Source of the DNA: Chromohalobacter canadensis
GTDB lineage: Bacteria > Pseudomonadota > Gammaproteobacteria > Pseudomonadales > Halomonadaceae
NCBI RefSeq assembly: GCF_029544075.1
Contig: NZ_JAJQJH010000002.1
Coordinates: 248,001-312,000, forward strand
Length of the DNA stretch: 64,000 nt
Direction: 5' to 3'
Part shown: positions 8,623-17,249 of the stretch, in pieces
How positions within the stretch are numbered: position 1 is the first letter of the stretch
Layout of the letters: each line of letters begins with the position of its first letter
Made by a program: the position numbers and the translations under genes
Notes under the pieces: generated by a model
Database searches by the model: none
What the model saw: the letters and a program-made list of their open reading frames with translations, nothing else
Told to the model about the DNA's origin: nothing

Positions 8623-10380
8623 GTGCCTTCGCGTCGGTTTCGACCACCGCTCAAGCGGCCCAGTATGGACGCTTTTCGTCGCCGCTTGGCAAGTGTCGAT
8701 GCGTTGCCGCAGTTATGTGTGCTGGGGGTCCTCTCGGGGCTTCTGACCGGTGGTCTAATGGTCGTGTTTCGCGGCGCACTGGAGTTTGGGGCGCTGGCTT
8801 TCATGCCCGATGGCGACCCCGAGGCCTTCGAGCGACTCGCAGTCCCTCTTCGCGTGGTATTGCCGTTGATCGCTGTGGCGCTGATCGGTCTGTGGCTATG
8901 GCGTATGCCGACGAGCGTCGGCAAGATCGGCATCGGTCATGTCATCGAACGGTTGACTTATCACCAGGGCAAGATGCCGCTACGCAACTGGATCACCCAG
9001 TGGTGGGTAGGGCTCGTGGCCCTATTGGGCGGTCTTTCAGCAGGGCGCGAGGGGCCCGCCATTCACCTTGGTGCGGCGGCATCGAGCTGGATCGGCCAAA
9101 CCATGCGGTTGCCCCACAACAGCCTGCGCGTATTGGTGGGGTGCGGCACTGCGGCGGGCATCGCCGCGTCGTTCAATACGCCAATTGCCGGTGTCATCTT
9201 CGCCATGGAAGTGGTGATGATGGAGTACACCATTACCGGTTTCATGCCGGTCATTCTAGCCTCGACTACCGGTGCCGTTGTCTCGCAGTTGGTCTACGGT
9301 TCCCAGCCCGCCTTCTCGGTGCCCAGCGTGCAGTTGGCTTCGTTGTTCGACTTTCCTTGGATCGCTGTTACGGCCTTGTTGATCGGGCTGGTGGCCGGTG
9401 GCTTCGTGCGTCTTGCCAGGCCTGCCGTGTGGCAGACACGCCTGCCCATGTGGGGTCGATTCCTGGCGGTGGGTGTCGCGGTGGCGGCACTGGCCTGGTG
9501 GTACCCTCAGGTCCAGGGGATGGGCTATGACTCGCTAGAGCGCATGCTCGTCGGTCAGCCGGCGCTGGATGTGCTGATCGCCGTGGCGCTCGGCAAGCTG
9601 GCGCTGACGGCATTGGCCATCGCCTTCGGGGTTCCGGTGAGCATCATTGGGCCGATTCTGGTGTCGGGGGCGGCCCTGGGCACGTTGTGCGGACTGTTGT
9701 GGGCCACGCTGATGCCGGAGCTAGCTTCGTCACCGGTGGTGTTCTCGCTGCTGGGCATGGCCGCCATGATGGGTGCCGTCCTGCAGGCGCCCCTGGCGGC
9801 ATTGATGGCGCTTTTGGAATTGACCCACAATTCGAGCATCCTGCTGCCAGGCATGTTGGCGGTGGTCATTGCAGTGCTGGTGGCGCGACAGGGGTATCAC
9901 TGCTCAGGTTTTTTCATCTCCACGCTCGATAGCCAGGGCCTGCATCCCTTGCAGCGCCCCTTGATGCAAGCCTTGTCACGGGTCGCGGTGCCTGCCGTCA
10001 TGGAGCGCAGCGTGGCCCGGGCGCCGCGCATACTGACGCGCGCCCAAGCTCAGGAACTGCTGGCCGGCAAACCCACTTGGCTGGTGGTCTCGCGCGAGAA
10101 CGACAAACCACCGGTAGGACTCAAGGCCGCCGGGCTGGCACGGCTCATGCTCGACGAGCAGTGGCAGGGCGAGACGCGTTTCGACCTACTGGAGATTCCC
10201 GGCCAGCGGGTCGACATGGCGCCGATCGCCTTGCAGGCGACGCTTTCCGAAGCCTTCGAACAGCTCAACAAACAGGGGGTCGATGTGCTGTATGTCGAGC
10301 ACACCACGGCGCCGCTGATCCGCAAGATTTCGGGTATCATCACCCGCGACGCCATCGAGAACTACTACCGTAACAAATGA
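8623..10380 (+). CDS. CLC-family chloride channel or transporter with C-terminal regulatory domain
   Basis: CLC proteins move chloride and related anions, either passively or in exchange for protons. This one is about 585 residues. The hydrophobic core has the gating-glutamate motif GREGPAIHLGA and the FNTPIAGVIFAMEVV segment. The last 160 residues form a soluble domain resembling a CBS pair (PTWLVVSRENDKPPVGL, VDVLYVEHTTAPLIRKISGIITRDAIENYY). At the position of the E. coli ClcA internal proton glutamate (E203) the sequence reads valine (AMEVV rather than IIEE), as in many CLC channels. The usual GSGIP anion-site motif is replaced by GIGHVIE. GTG 8623 has GGGGAGA upstream; ATG 8608 is also in frame but lacks a Shine-Dalgarno sequence. 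Confidence 0.88.
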   Translation: MPSRRFRPPLKRPSMDAFRRRLASVDALPQLCVLGVLSGLLTGGLMVVFRGALEFGALAFMPDGDPEAFERLAVPLRVVLPLIAVALIGLWLWRMPTSVGKIGIGHVIERLTYHQGKMPLRNWITQWWVGLVALLGGLSAGREGPAIHLGAAASSWIGQTMRLPHNSLRVLVGCGTAAGIAASFNTPIAGVIFAMEVVMMEYTITGFMPVILASTTGAVVSQLVYGSQPAFSVPSVQLASLFDFPWIAVTALLIGLVAGGFVRLARPAVWQTRLPMWGRFLAVGVAVAALAWWYPQVQGMGYDSLERMLVGQPALDVLIAVALGKLALTALAIAFGVPVSIIGPILVSGAALGTLCGLLWATLMPELASSPVVFSLLGMAAMMGAVLQAPLAALMALLELTHNSSILLPGMLAVVIAVLVARQGYHCSGFFISTLDSQGLHPLQRPLMQALSRVAVPAVMERSVARAPRILTRAQAQELLAGKPTWLVVSRENDKPPVGLKAAGLARLMLDEQWQGETRFDLLEIPGQRVDMAPIALQATLSEAFEQLNKQGVDVLYVEHTTAPLIRKISGIITRDAIENYYRNK

Positions 10381-10440
10381 CTCCGGCACGGCTCCGAGGC
10401 ATTTTCTGAAAGAACGTAGAACTAGCATTAAGGACTCGCC

Positions 10441-10872
10441 ATGTATCATTGGATCTTATCGCTGCATCTAGTTGCCGTCATGACCTGGTTCGCGGCACTT
10501 TTCTTTATCCCCCGATTGTTCGTCTATCATGCCCAGGCGCGCGATCATGGCGATGAACAGGCGATGGGCTACTTCCAGCTCATGGAACGGCGCCTCTACA
10601 AGGGCATCATGCTGCCGGCGATGATCGCGGTGATCGTTTTGGGTGGGCTGCTGATCTATCTAGTGCCGAGCGTCATGAGTAATGGCTCGTTTCATGTCAA
10701 GCTGCTGCTGGTCGCCTTCTTGATCGGCTACCATCATGTGTGTCTGGCCTATCTCAAGCAGTTCGCGGCGGGGCGTTGCCAGAAGAGTCTGAAATTCCTG
10801 CGTGTCTTCAATGGCATTCCCGTCCTGCTGCTGTTTGCCATCATCCTGCTCGTCGTGTTTCAGCCGTTTTGA
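10441..10872 (+). CDS. hemJ: Protoporphyrinogen oxidase HemJ (UPF0093)
   Basis: HemJ oxidises protoporphyrinogen IX to protoporphyrin IX, the penultimate step of heme synthesis, in the inner membrane. The 143-residue protein has four predicted transmembrane helices and the family N-terminus with a conserved histidine (LHLVAVMTWFAALFFIPRLFVYH). It also has the MERRLYKGIMLPAM block and a late conserved RVFNGIPVLLL stretch. A TAAGGA ribosome binding site precedes the start. Its stop overlaps the thiD start (TGATG), so it leads a hemJ-thiD-thiE operon. hemL follows shortly after. Confidence 0.92.
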   Translation: MYHWILSLHLVAVMTWFAALFFIPRLFVYHAQARDHGDEQAMGYFQLMERRLYKGIMLPAMIAVIVLGGLLIYLVPSVMSNGSFHVKLLLVAFLIGYHHVCLAYLKQFAAGRCQKSLKFLRVFNGIPVLLLFAIILLVVFQPF

Positions 10873-11696
10873 TGGCGACGCCAAGATTGCCGGCGGTGCT
10901 GGTGCTTGCTGGACACGATCCCACTGGTGGGGCGGGGCTGACCGCCGATGCCGAAGCCATCCGTGCCTGCGGTGGCTGGCCGTTGACCGTGCCCACCGCG
11001 CTGACGGTGCAAACCACGCGTGACGTAAAGCGCGTCATGCCGTGTTCGCGCGAGAGCATCGAAAGCGCTTGCGAGGCCTTGTTCGCGGATATCGAGATTA
11101 GTGCCATCAAAGTGGGATTGATCGCCGACCGTGCGTCCCTCGAGGCGGTCATCGCTGTGGTGAGCGCGCATCCCCATTTACCGTTGATCGTCGACCCGGT
11201 GATGCGCGCCGGTGGCGGCAGCGCACTGGCGCCCGATGACAACGTGGCGATTTACCGCGAACGCCTGCTCTCGCTAGTGGATATCTTAACGCCCAATCGC
11301 CAGGAGTTGGCGCGTCTGAGCGGGGCTTTCGGCAGCGAGGTGGATCGGGTGGTGGAGCTGATGTCGCTGGGCGCGCAGGCGATTCTTGTCACCGGTGCCG
11401 ATGCCTGGGATGAAGAGACATTCATGCGTGATGAGGTTGTCCACACCCTGCATACCCCCGACAATAGTCGTCAATGGCGCTGGCCGCGGCTGGCGGGTGA
11501 TTACCATGGGTCGGGATGTACCCTGGCGGCTTCGCTGGCCGCGCGTCTGGCGTGTGGTGAATCCTTGATCGAAGCATGCAGCCAGGCCCAACGAGTGGCG
11601 TGGGATAGCTTGCTGCATGCGCAACGTCCCGGGCACGGTCAGGCGTTACCCGATCGCCTGTGGCGATTGCCGCCCTTCGAGAGCGAGGCAACATGA
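10872..11696 (+). CDS. thiD: Hydroxymethylpyrimidine / phosphomethylpyrimidine kinase ThiD
   Basis: ThiD phosphorylates HMP twice to HMP-PP for thiamine synthesis. The 274-residue product belongs to the ribokinase fold: N-terminal VLVLAGHDPTGGAGLTADAEA, central IVDPVMRAGGGSALAPD and NRQELARLSG, and the C-terminal anion-hole-like motif DYHGSGCTLAASLAARLA. The ATG at 10872 overlaps the hemJ stop, and the gene ends overlapping thiE, so all three are translationally coupled. No TPP riboswitch was recognised ahead of the group, which would be expected only if thiD were first. Confidence 0.95.
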   Translation: MATPRLPAVLVLAGHDPTGGAGLTADAEAIRACGGWPLTVPTALTVQTTRDVKRVMPCSRESIESACEALFADIEISAIKVGLIADRASLEAVIAVVSAHPHLPLIVDPVMRAGGGSALAPDDNVAIYRERLLSLVDILTPNRQELARLSGAFGSEVDRVVELMSLGAQAILVTGADAWDEETFMRDEVVHTLHTPDNSRQWRWPRLAGDYHGSGCTLAASLAARLACGESLIEACSQAQRVAWDSLLHAQRPGHGQALPDRLWRLPPFESEAT

Positions 11697-12349
11697 CGGC
11701 GGATTGGACGCGAGGCATTTACGCCATTACCGATGCGACGCTGCTGCCGGACGATGAACGCTTGTTCTCGGCTTGCGAGCGCGTTTTGAGCGCGGGTCCG
11801 GCGCTGCTGCAGTATCGTGACAAGTCGGCGGATGCCGATAAACGCTGGCGCCAGGCCACGACCTTGGCTGGGTATTGCCACGATGCCGGGGTCCCGCTGA
11901 TCGTCAACGATGATACCGCCTTGGCGGTGCGGCTGGGCGCGCGTTTCGGCACTACTATCGGGGTGCACCTGGGGCAGCAGGATGGCGCGCTGGACGCCGC
12001 GCGCGAGGCCTTGGGGCCCTCGGCGATCATCGGCGCGACCTGTCATGCGCGTCTCGACTTGGCCGAGCGCGCGACGGCCGAAGGGGCCAGTTACCTGGCC
12101 TTCGGCCGCTTCTTCGCCTCACACACCAAGCCGGAGGCACCACCGGCGCCCTTGTCGCTGCTCGGCGACGCAGCGCGTTTCGGCTTACCGCGTGTGGCGA
12201 TCGGGGGACTCGACGTCCACACTATGCGTCTAGCCCGCGAGGCCGGTGCGGAGTTGCTGGCCACGGTACATGCCGTCTTTGGTGCCGACGATCCCGCCGT
12301 TGCCGTCAGAGGCTTGCAGGCGAGTCTCGGCGAGGCGGCGCGGCACTGA
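11693..12349 (+). CDS. thiE: Thiamine-phosphate synthase ThiE
   Basis: ThiE joins HMP-PP and thiazole phosphate to give thiamine monophosphate. The 218-residue TIM-barrel protein shows [14 protein letters not shown] near the N-terminus and [15 protein letters not shown]. It also has GVHLGQQDG (pyrophosphate/Mg binding), [16 protein letters not shown], the substrate loop [14 protein letters not shown] and VAIGGLD. The start (ATGA overlap with thiD) is preferred to an upstream in-frame ATG at 11660 inside thiD. Together with ThiD it completes the pyrimidine-side joining step; thiazole genes are not in this window. Confidence 0.95.
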   Translation: MTADWTRGIYAITDATLLPDDERLFSACERVLSAGPALLQYRDKSADADKRWRQATTLAGYCHDAGVPLIVNDDTALAVRLGARFGTTIGVHLGQQDGALDAAREALGPSAIIGATCHARLDLAERATAEGASYLAFGRFFASHTKPEAPPAPLSLLGDAARFGLPRVAIGGLDVHTMRLAREAGAELLATVHAVFGADDPAVAVRGLQASLGEAARH

Positions 12350-12350
12350 A

Positions 12351-12404
12351 TTATCCACAGGTTTGAGCGGCATGTTGTTCGACCTGTCCAGAGAGTTATC
12401 CACA
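12351..12404 (+). promoter_or_regulatory. Pair of perfect DnaA boxes upstream of hemL
   Basis: Two exact TTATCCACA nonamers, same orientation, lie at 12351-12359 and 12396-12404 in the 103-base thiE-hemL gap. Their first bases are 45 apart, about four helical turns. The second ends 48 bases before the hemL ATG. They could regulate hemL through DnaA or act as a titration site; both are inferred. Confidence 0.6.
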
Positions 12405-12452
12405 GCTTCTTTAGCGACACGTTATCTTAGCCACACACAGCCAGAGGAAGTC

Positions 12453-13742
12453 ATGACCACGTCCGCACAACTCTTCGAGCAGGCTTGCCGTCACATCCCC
12501 GGCGGTGTGAATTCACCCGTGCGTGCCTTCAAGGGCATGGAACGCGCGCCGGTGTTCGTGGAGCGCGCCCAGGGCGCCTATCTCTACGATGTCGAAGGGC
12601 AGCGCTATATCGATTATGTCGGCTCCTGGGGGCCGTTGATCACCGGTCACGCCGATCCCGACGTGCTGGGCGCGGTACGCGCGCGACTCGACGACGGGTT
12701 GTCCTTCGGCACCCCGACCGCCATCGAAACGCGCATGGCGGATCTGATCTGCGAGATCATGCCGTCCATCGACATGGTGCGCATGGTCAACTCGGGCACC
12801 GAGGCCACCATGTCGGCGATTCGCCTGGCACGTGGCCATACCGGGCGCGACAAGATCGTCAAGTTCGAGGGCAACTACCACGGGCATTCCGACTCGCTGC
12901 TGGTCAAGGCCGGGTCCGGCGCGTTGACTCACGGCGAGCCGAGTTCGCCTGGCGTGCCGGCGTCCCTGGCCGAACATACCGTGACGCTGCCCTACAACGA
13001 TCTGGATGCGGTACGTGCGTGTTTCACCGAGCTAGGGGACGAGATTGCCGGCATCATCGTCGAGCCGGTAGCGGGCAACATGAATTGCATCCCGCCGCAG
13101 TCCGATTTCCTCAAGGGCCTGCGCGAGATCTGCGATGAGCATGGCAGCGTGCTGATCTTCGATGAGGTGATGACCGGCTTTCGCGTGGCGCTGGGCGGTG
13201 CGCAGGCGCATTTCGGCGTGACGCCCGATCTGACATGCCTGGGCAAGATCGTCGGCGGTGGCATGCCGGTTGGTGCCTTCGGTGGTACGCGTGAGCTGAT
13301 GGAGCAAGTCTCACCTTTAGGGCCGATCTATCAGGCGGGTACGCTGGCCGGCAATCCTCTGGCCATGGCGGCGGGGATCGCGTTGCTCGAGAAGATTCGC
13401 GAACCGGGCTTCCACGATGCGCTCGGCGAACGCGTGGCGACGCTGTGCGATGGCTTGGAAGCCCGCGCAGAGGCGGCCGGTGTGGATCTGATCACCCAGC
13501 GTGCGGGCGGCATGTTCGGCGTCTTCTTCACGGCCCAGCGGCGCGTCGATAATTTCGCCCAGGCCACTGCCTGCGATGCTGATACCTTCCGGCGCTTCTT
13601 CTTGGGTATGCTCGAGGAGGGCGTGTATCTGGCACCTTCGCCGTTCGAGGCGGGTTTCATGTCGAGTGCACATACGGCGGCCGATATCCAGACGACGCTG
13701 GACGCCGCTGAGCGGGTACTGGCAACACTGGGACAGGCCTGA
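12453..13742 (+). CDS. hemL: Glutamate-1-semialdehyde 2,1-aminomutase HemL
   Basis: HemL converts glutamate-1-semialdehyde to 5-aminolevulinate, the C5-pathway entry to tetrapyrroles. The 429-residue class-III aminotransferase has the family N-terminus ([14 protein letters not shown]), [50 protein letters not shown] and the PLP lysine in [16 protein letters not shown]. Upstream in-frame ATG codons extend back into thiE; the start at 12453 has AGAGGAAG before it and matches the family. The 5' region carries two DnaA boxes. With hemJ (10.4 kb) and hemW (17.2 kb), three heme-related genes lie within 8 kb but in separate transcription units. Confidence 0.96.
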   Translation: MTTSAQLFEQACRHIPGGVNSPVRAFKGMERAPVFVERAQGAYLYDVEGQRYIDYVGSWGPLITGHADPDVLGAVRARLDDGLSFGTPTAIETRMADLICEIMPSIDMVRMVNSGTEATMSAIRLARGHTGRDKIVKFEGNYHGHSDSLLVKAGSGALTHGEPSSPGVPASLAEHTVTLPYNDLDAVRACFTELGDEIAGIIVEPVAGNMNCIPPQSDFLKGLREICDEHGSVLIFDEVMTGFRVALGGAQAHFGVTPDLTCLGKIVGGGMPVGAFGGTRELMEQVSPLGPIYQAGTLAGNPLAMAAGIALLEKIREPGFHDALGERVATLCDGLEARAEAAGVDLITQRAGGMFGVFFTAQRRVDNFAQATACDADTFRRFFLGMLEEGVYLAPSPFEAGFMSSAHTAADIQTTLDAAERVLATLGQA

Positions 13743-13792
13743 TACGGCGAGTGAACGATGCAATGCAACGACAGGATGCGGGAGAACGCTCA

Positions 13793-15358
13793 GTGAGCCA
13801 GGTATTGATCGAGGCATTGCGCCAAGGCCAGGAGTTTGGGCACCCGGTCGGCGAGATCGAGGTGTTCGAGACCCATATTTCCTGGGTCATCCTTACTGGC
13901 GACTATGCCTACAAGATCAAGAAACCGCTGGATTTTGGCAGTTTTCTGGACTTTTCCACCCTCGAAAAGCGGCGCCGGCTCTGCGAGCAGGAAGTGCGCC
14001 TCAATCGGCGGCTCGCTCCGGCGTTGTATCTGGAGACGGTGCCGATCAGTGGTACGCCCGAGGCACCGCGGCTGGATGGCAGTGGCACGCCGTTCGAGTA
14101 TGCCGTCAAGATGCGCCAGTTCAGCAACCGTCACTTGTTCAGCACCTTGCAGGTGAGTGGCGAGCTTTCGGTGGAGTTGCTCGACGACCTCGTCGATCAA
14201 CTGGTGGCGTTCCACGAAGACGCGCCGCGCATCAGTGGCGATAGCTCGCTGGGATCGCCGGACACCGTACGCCGCACGCTGGACCGTGAGTTCCGTTTGA
14301 TCGAGGCGCGGCTCGACGATCCCCAGGCACGCGAGCGGCTTTCGCGGCTCGAAACCTGGAGCCTGGACAGCTTCGCGCGCCTAGAACACGAATTCGAGCG
14401 ACGCTGGCGCGAAGGTTACGTGCGTGAGATCCACGGTGACATTCATCTTGGCAATGCGGTGCATTTCGAGGGCCGCGCGCTACTCTTCGACGGCCTGGAG
14501 TTCAACGCTGAACTGCGCTGGAACGATGTCGGCTGCGAGCTGGCGTTCTTGTTGATGGATCTCGAGGCGCGCGGCGAACAGGCCTTCGCCAACCATGTGC
14601 TCAATCGCTATCTGGAGCTCTCCGGCGATTATGAGCTGGTGCGCCTGCTTGCCTATTACAAGCTTTATCGGGCGCTGGTGCGGGCCAAGGTGGCGATGCT
14701 GCATTACCACCAACCGCAATTGACGGCGGACGAACGCCAGGAAGTGTATGCGGAATACCAGCACTACATTGCTTTGGCAGAGCGTTACAGCGAGTTTCGC
14801 TTCCCGTATCTGATCGTCGGCGTAGGGGTCTCGGGCAGCGGAAAGAGCCGTTTTACTGGCGATATGGTGCAGCGGCTGGGCGGCGTGCGGGTGCGCTCCG
14901 ATATCGAACGCAAGCGGCTGTATGGCTTCGAGGCCCAGGCCAGTACCGCCGATGGTGCCGATATCTATACGTCTCAGGCCACTGCACGTACCTATGATCG
15001 TCTCGCCGAACTGGCGGGTATTTTGCTGGAATCAGGGCTGCCGGCCTGTGTCGATGCCACCTGCCTGACGCGCGCTCAGCGCACGCAACTGTGCTTCGAA
15101 GCCGAACGTCGTGGGCTGCCGGTACTGCTGGTGAGTTTCGAAGCGGATCACGCGACCCTGCGCGCGCGCATCGAAAGACGTGCCCAGCGTGGTGGCGACC
15201 CCTCCGAGGCGGGGCTCGAGGTACTTGAACGCCAGCTGGCACGTTTCGAACCCTTCGCCGACGATGAATTGAGCCATCTGGTCCATCTCGATACCACAGC
15301 ACCGGATGCCAATCGTACCCTGGTGTCGATGATTCAGGAGCGTATCCAACTCAATTGA
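13793..15358 (+). CDS. Two-domain protein: aminoglycoside-phosphotransferase-like plus P-loop kinase-like ATPase
   Basis: The N-terminal half (about 1-330) resembles the aminoglycoside phosphotransferase/kinase fold, with a catalytic-loop-like EIHGDIHLGNAVHF and LLFDGLEFN. The C-terminal part (from about 340) is a P-loop domain with Walker A GVSGSGKSRF, followed by an RSDIERKRLYG segment and a zeta-toxin/gluconate-kinase-like layout. This fusion is widespread in proteobacteria and its substrate is unknown; naming it a resistance gene would be unjustified. GTG 13793 has GGGAGA seven bases upstream. GTG 13751 and ATG 13763 are alternatives that add 14 or 10 residues. A strong rho-independent terminator lies 125 bases downstream. 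Confidence 0.8.
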   Translation: MSQVLIEALRQGQEFGHPVGEIEVFETHISWVILTGDYAYKIKKPLDFGSFLDFSTLEKRRRLCEQEVRLNRRLAPALYLETVPISGTPEAPRLDGSGTPFEYAVKMRQFSNRHLFSTLQVSGELSVELLDDLVDQLVAFHEDAPRISGDSSLGSPDTVRRTLDREFRLIEARLDDPQARERLSRLETWSLDSFARLEHEFERRWREGYVREIHGDIHLGNAVHFEGRALLFDGLEFNAELRWNDVGCELAFLLMDLEARGEQAFANHVLNRYLELSGDYELVRLLAYYKLYRALVRAKVAMLHYHQPQLTADERQEVYAEYQHYIALAERYSEFRFPYLIVGVGVSGSGKSRFTGDMVQRLGGVRVRSDIERKRLYGFEAQASTADGADIYTSQATARTYDRLAELAGILLESGLPACVDATCLTRAQRTQLCFEAERRGLPVLLVSFEADHATLRARIERRAQRGGDPSEAGLEVLERQLARFEPFADDELSHLVHLDTTAPDANRTLVSMIQERIQLN

Positions 15359-15482
15359 GGCGCCGTCATCGTCATGTCGCGGCTGCGTCATGGGCCTGTC
15401 ATGTGTCCCTTTTATGCTAAAGGAGTGGTTAGGGTCGTCACGTTGCCGCATGGCGTGTAGGCAACGTGAATCTCGTGACATT

Positions 15483-15513
15483 GCGCCGCTCTTTTGGGAG
15501 CGGCGCTTTTTTT
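15483..15513 (+). terminator. Rho-independent terminator
   Basis: A perfect nine-bp GC stem (GCGCCGCTC / GAGCGGCGC) with a six-base loop is followed by seven T residues on the plus strand. It ends the transcription unit finishing at 15358 and shields the convergent regulator gene. Confidence 0.88.
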
Positions 15514-15529
15514 GTTGGTACCGCCGGGG

Positions 15530-16282
15530 TCATGACGTGCGCGCTTTGCGAGGACTGCGCAGCGAGACCATGGGCGGCGCACCGAGATTCTGACGCGCCC
15601 AGTTCATGGCCTGAATGCGGTTGTGAACCTTGATCTTGCGGAAGATATTGTAGAGATGCGACTTGACGGTATGCTCGCTGACGAAGAGTTGATCGGCGAT
15701 TTCGGTGTTGGAAGCGCCGGTGCCCAGTAGGCCGATGATCTCCAGCTCGCGGTGGGTCAACCCGCATACCGGACGATACGCATTGAGCTGTTGGCGGCGA
15801 TAGAAGTCGATCAGACGTGTCATGAGGTTGCGCGACATCCACAGATCGCCCTCGAGCAGCTTGGCGATACCCTTGCAGATCAGCAGCAGGTTGTCCTGAC
15901 GATAGAAGACGCCCTGTAGATGCAGGCTGATCAGAAGCTCCGCCGCATGCTCATCGTCACGTAGGTTGAAGGCTGCGAGGATCATTTCCGGGCTTTCGCT
16001 GGCGCGGCTGTTCCATAGATGCATGCAGTTTTCGTCGACATGGTCGGCATCCAGCAATACCACGACCTTGCAATCCGTGGGCGGCTCGAAGCTTTCCTGA
16101 GTGCTCAGCGCCGAGACCTGACAATCGAGTTGCTGGCGAATGTAATCGATGAACAGCTGCGACTGCGGATTGCAGTCGGTGACCATCAGGACCCTTGTGT
16201 TTTCCATGCTCATGCGTTTCATCCCGGTGTTGTGTGAGACATTATCAGTGGCATCTCCCGACTTTCTCATGGTCGGTTTCAT
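15530..16282 (-). CDS. LuxR-family transcriptional regulator, CsgD-like
   Basis: The 250-residue protein has a C-terminal LuxR/FixJ helix-turn-helix (about 173-235), with LTHRELEIIGLLGTGASNTEIADQLFVSEHTVKSHLYNIFRKI split across the recognition region. Its N-terminal domain resembles a degenerate receiver (VVVLLDADH) without a clear phospho-acceptor set. This is the design of CsgD/VpsT, which control curli, cellulose or exopolysaccharide and may sense c-di-GMP. The effector and targets cannot be inferred here. ATG 16282 is chosen because GAGGG lies ten bases upstream; internal ATGs at 16222 and 16207 would give shorter forms. A long AT-rich region precedes it. Confidence 0.8.
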   Translation of the reverse strand: MKPTMRKSGDATDNVSHNTGMKRMSMENTRVLMVTDCNPQSQLFIDYIRQQLDCQVSALSTQESFEPPTDCKVVVLLDADHVDENCMHLWNSRASESPEMILAAFNLRDDEHAAELLISLHLQGVFYRQDNLLLICKGIAKLLEGDLWMSRNLMTRLIDFYRRQQLNAYRPVCGLTHRELEIIGLLGTGASNTEIADQLFVSEHTVKSHLYNIFRKIKVHNRIQAMNWARQNLGAPPMVSLRSPRKARTS

Positions 16283-16640
16283 GCCGAATTGCCCTCAAGC
16301 CTTGTCCGAGATACGTCCTTTGTAAATAGACAGTAACCCCAACACCTTAAAACTTAAAGGAATATAATCTACATGTTTTTATACCCTTTGTTAATTTTAC
16401 AGTCACATCAGGTGGTTGGGCGAGGCTCGCAGGTATCTCGATGAGCGCAGCGTGGGTGGAGGAAAAGAAATTTCAGGCATGTCGCTAATTTATATTAGTC
16501 AAATTTTGGTTTAAAAGTATGAGAAATGTCATTTAAGCCACTAAAGCATTGTTTTTAAACATATATTAATTAATGGTCAGAGTGGTTCCCCGACCGTAGT
16601 GCGGCCCGTAGAATGAGTGGCCGAGCGATAAGGAGGAAGC
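16283..16640. promoter_or_regulatory. AT-rich intergenic region between divergent regulator and rdgB-hemW
   Basis: These 358 bases are much richer in A and T than the surrounding genes and contain no ORF of note. Several TATAAT-like and TATATTAA stretches (for example around 16360-16370 and 16558-16572) could be promoters in both directions. AT-rich DNA upstream of a CsgD-type gene often binds H-NS/MvaT-like proteins or IHF; that is inference. AAGGAGG just before 16641 is the rdgB ribosome binding site. Confidence 0.5.
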
Positions 16641-17249
16641 ATGATGGCGGATCGAAAGACCCTGGTGCTAGCCAGTGGCAATACTGGCAAGTTGCGCGAG
16701 TTCCAACACTTGCTGGGTCCCTTGGGCCTTGAGGTGCGCCCCCAGCACGACTTCGCTGTGGTCGAGGTCGAGGAAACCGGCCTGACCTTCGTCGAGAACG
16801 CCCTGCTCAAGGCCCGCGAAGCCTCGCGGGTAAGTGGATGTCCTGCTCTTGCCGACGATTCGGGGCTGGATGTCGACGCCTTGCATGGCGCCCCGGGGAT
16901 TTACTCGGCGCGTTTCGCAGGCGAGCCCAAGGATGATGGCGCCAACAATCGCAAACTCCTGGAAGCGCTTGACGCGGTGCCGGAGGGGCAACGCACCGCG
17001 CGGTTCTGGTGTGTACTGGTGTACTTGCGCCATGCCGAGGACCCGGTGCCGCATATCGTGCAGTGCGCCTGGGAAGGGGAAATTCTGGCGCACCCACGGG
17101 GCGAGGGCGGCTTCGGCTACGATTCACTCTTCTGGGTGCCGGAACGTGGCATGAGCGCTGCGGAGCTGCCCGCCGAGGACAAGAACCGGGTCAGCCATCG
17201 GGGCCGTGCCATGACTGCGCTGCTCGCCCAATTGTCCGCCGACTCATGA
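16641..17249 (+). CDS. rdgB: dITP/XTP pyrophosphatase RdgB (HAM1 family)
   Basis: RdgB hydrolyses non-canonical purine nucleotides (ITP, dITP, XTP) to monophosphates, keeping them out of DNA and RNA. The 202-residue protein carries the SGNTGKLREF N-terminal substrate loop, EETGLTFVENALLKAR, ALADDSGLDVDALHGAPGIYSARF with the catalytic aspartates, and GEGGFGYDSLFWVP plus VSHRGRAM near the end. It is preceded by AAGGAGGAAG. Its stop overlaps the hemW start (ATGA), the common rdgB-hemW pairing in gammaproteobacteria. Confidence 0.96.
   Translation: MMADRKTLVLASGNTGKLREFQHLLGPLGLEVRPQHDFAVVEVEETGLTFVENALLKAREASRVSGCPALADDSGLDVDALHGAPGIYSARFAGEPKDDGANNRKLLEALDAVPEGQRTARFWCVLVYLRHAEDPVPHIVQCAWEGEILAHPRGEGGFGYDSLFWVPERGMSAAELPAEDKNRVSHRGRAMTALLAQLSADS

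Noticed and set aside
8544-9530. 328-codon frame overlapping the CLC gene start on the same strand
   Set aside because: Out of frame with the clear CLC protein, Arg/Cys-rich and without domain.
10872-12349. Thiamine (TPP) riboswitch ahead of thiD
   Set aside because: thiD starts inside the hemJ stop codon and no TPP-aptamer-like sequence was recognised in the hemJ leader.
13793-15358. Aminoglycoside resistance gene
   Set aside because: Only the fold resembles aminoglycoside phosphotransferases; the fusion and core location argue against acquired resistance.
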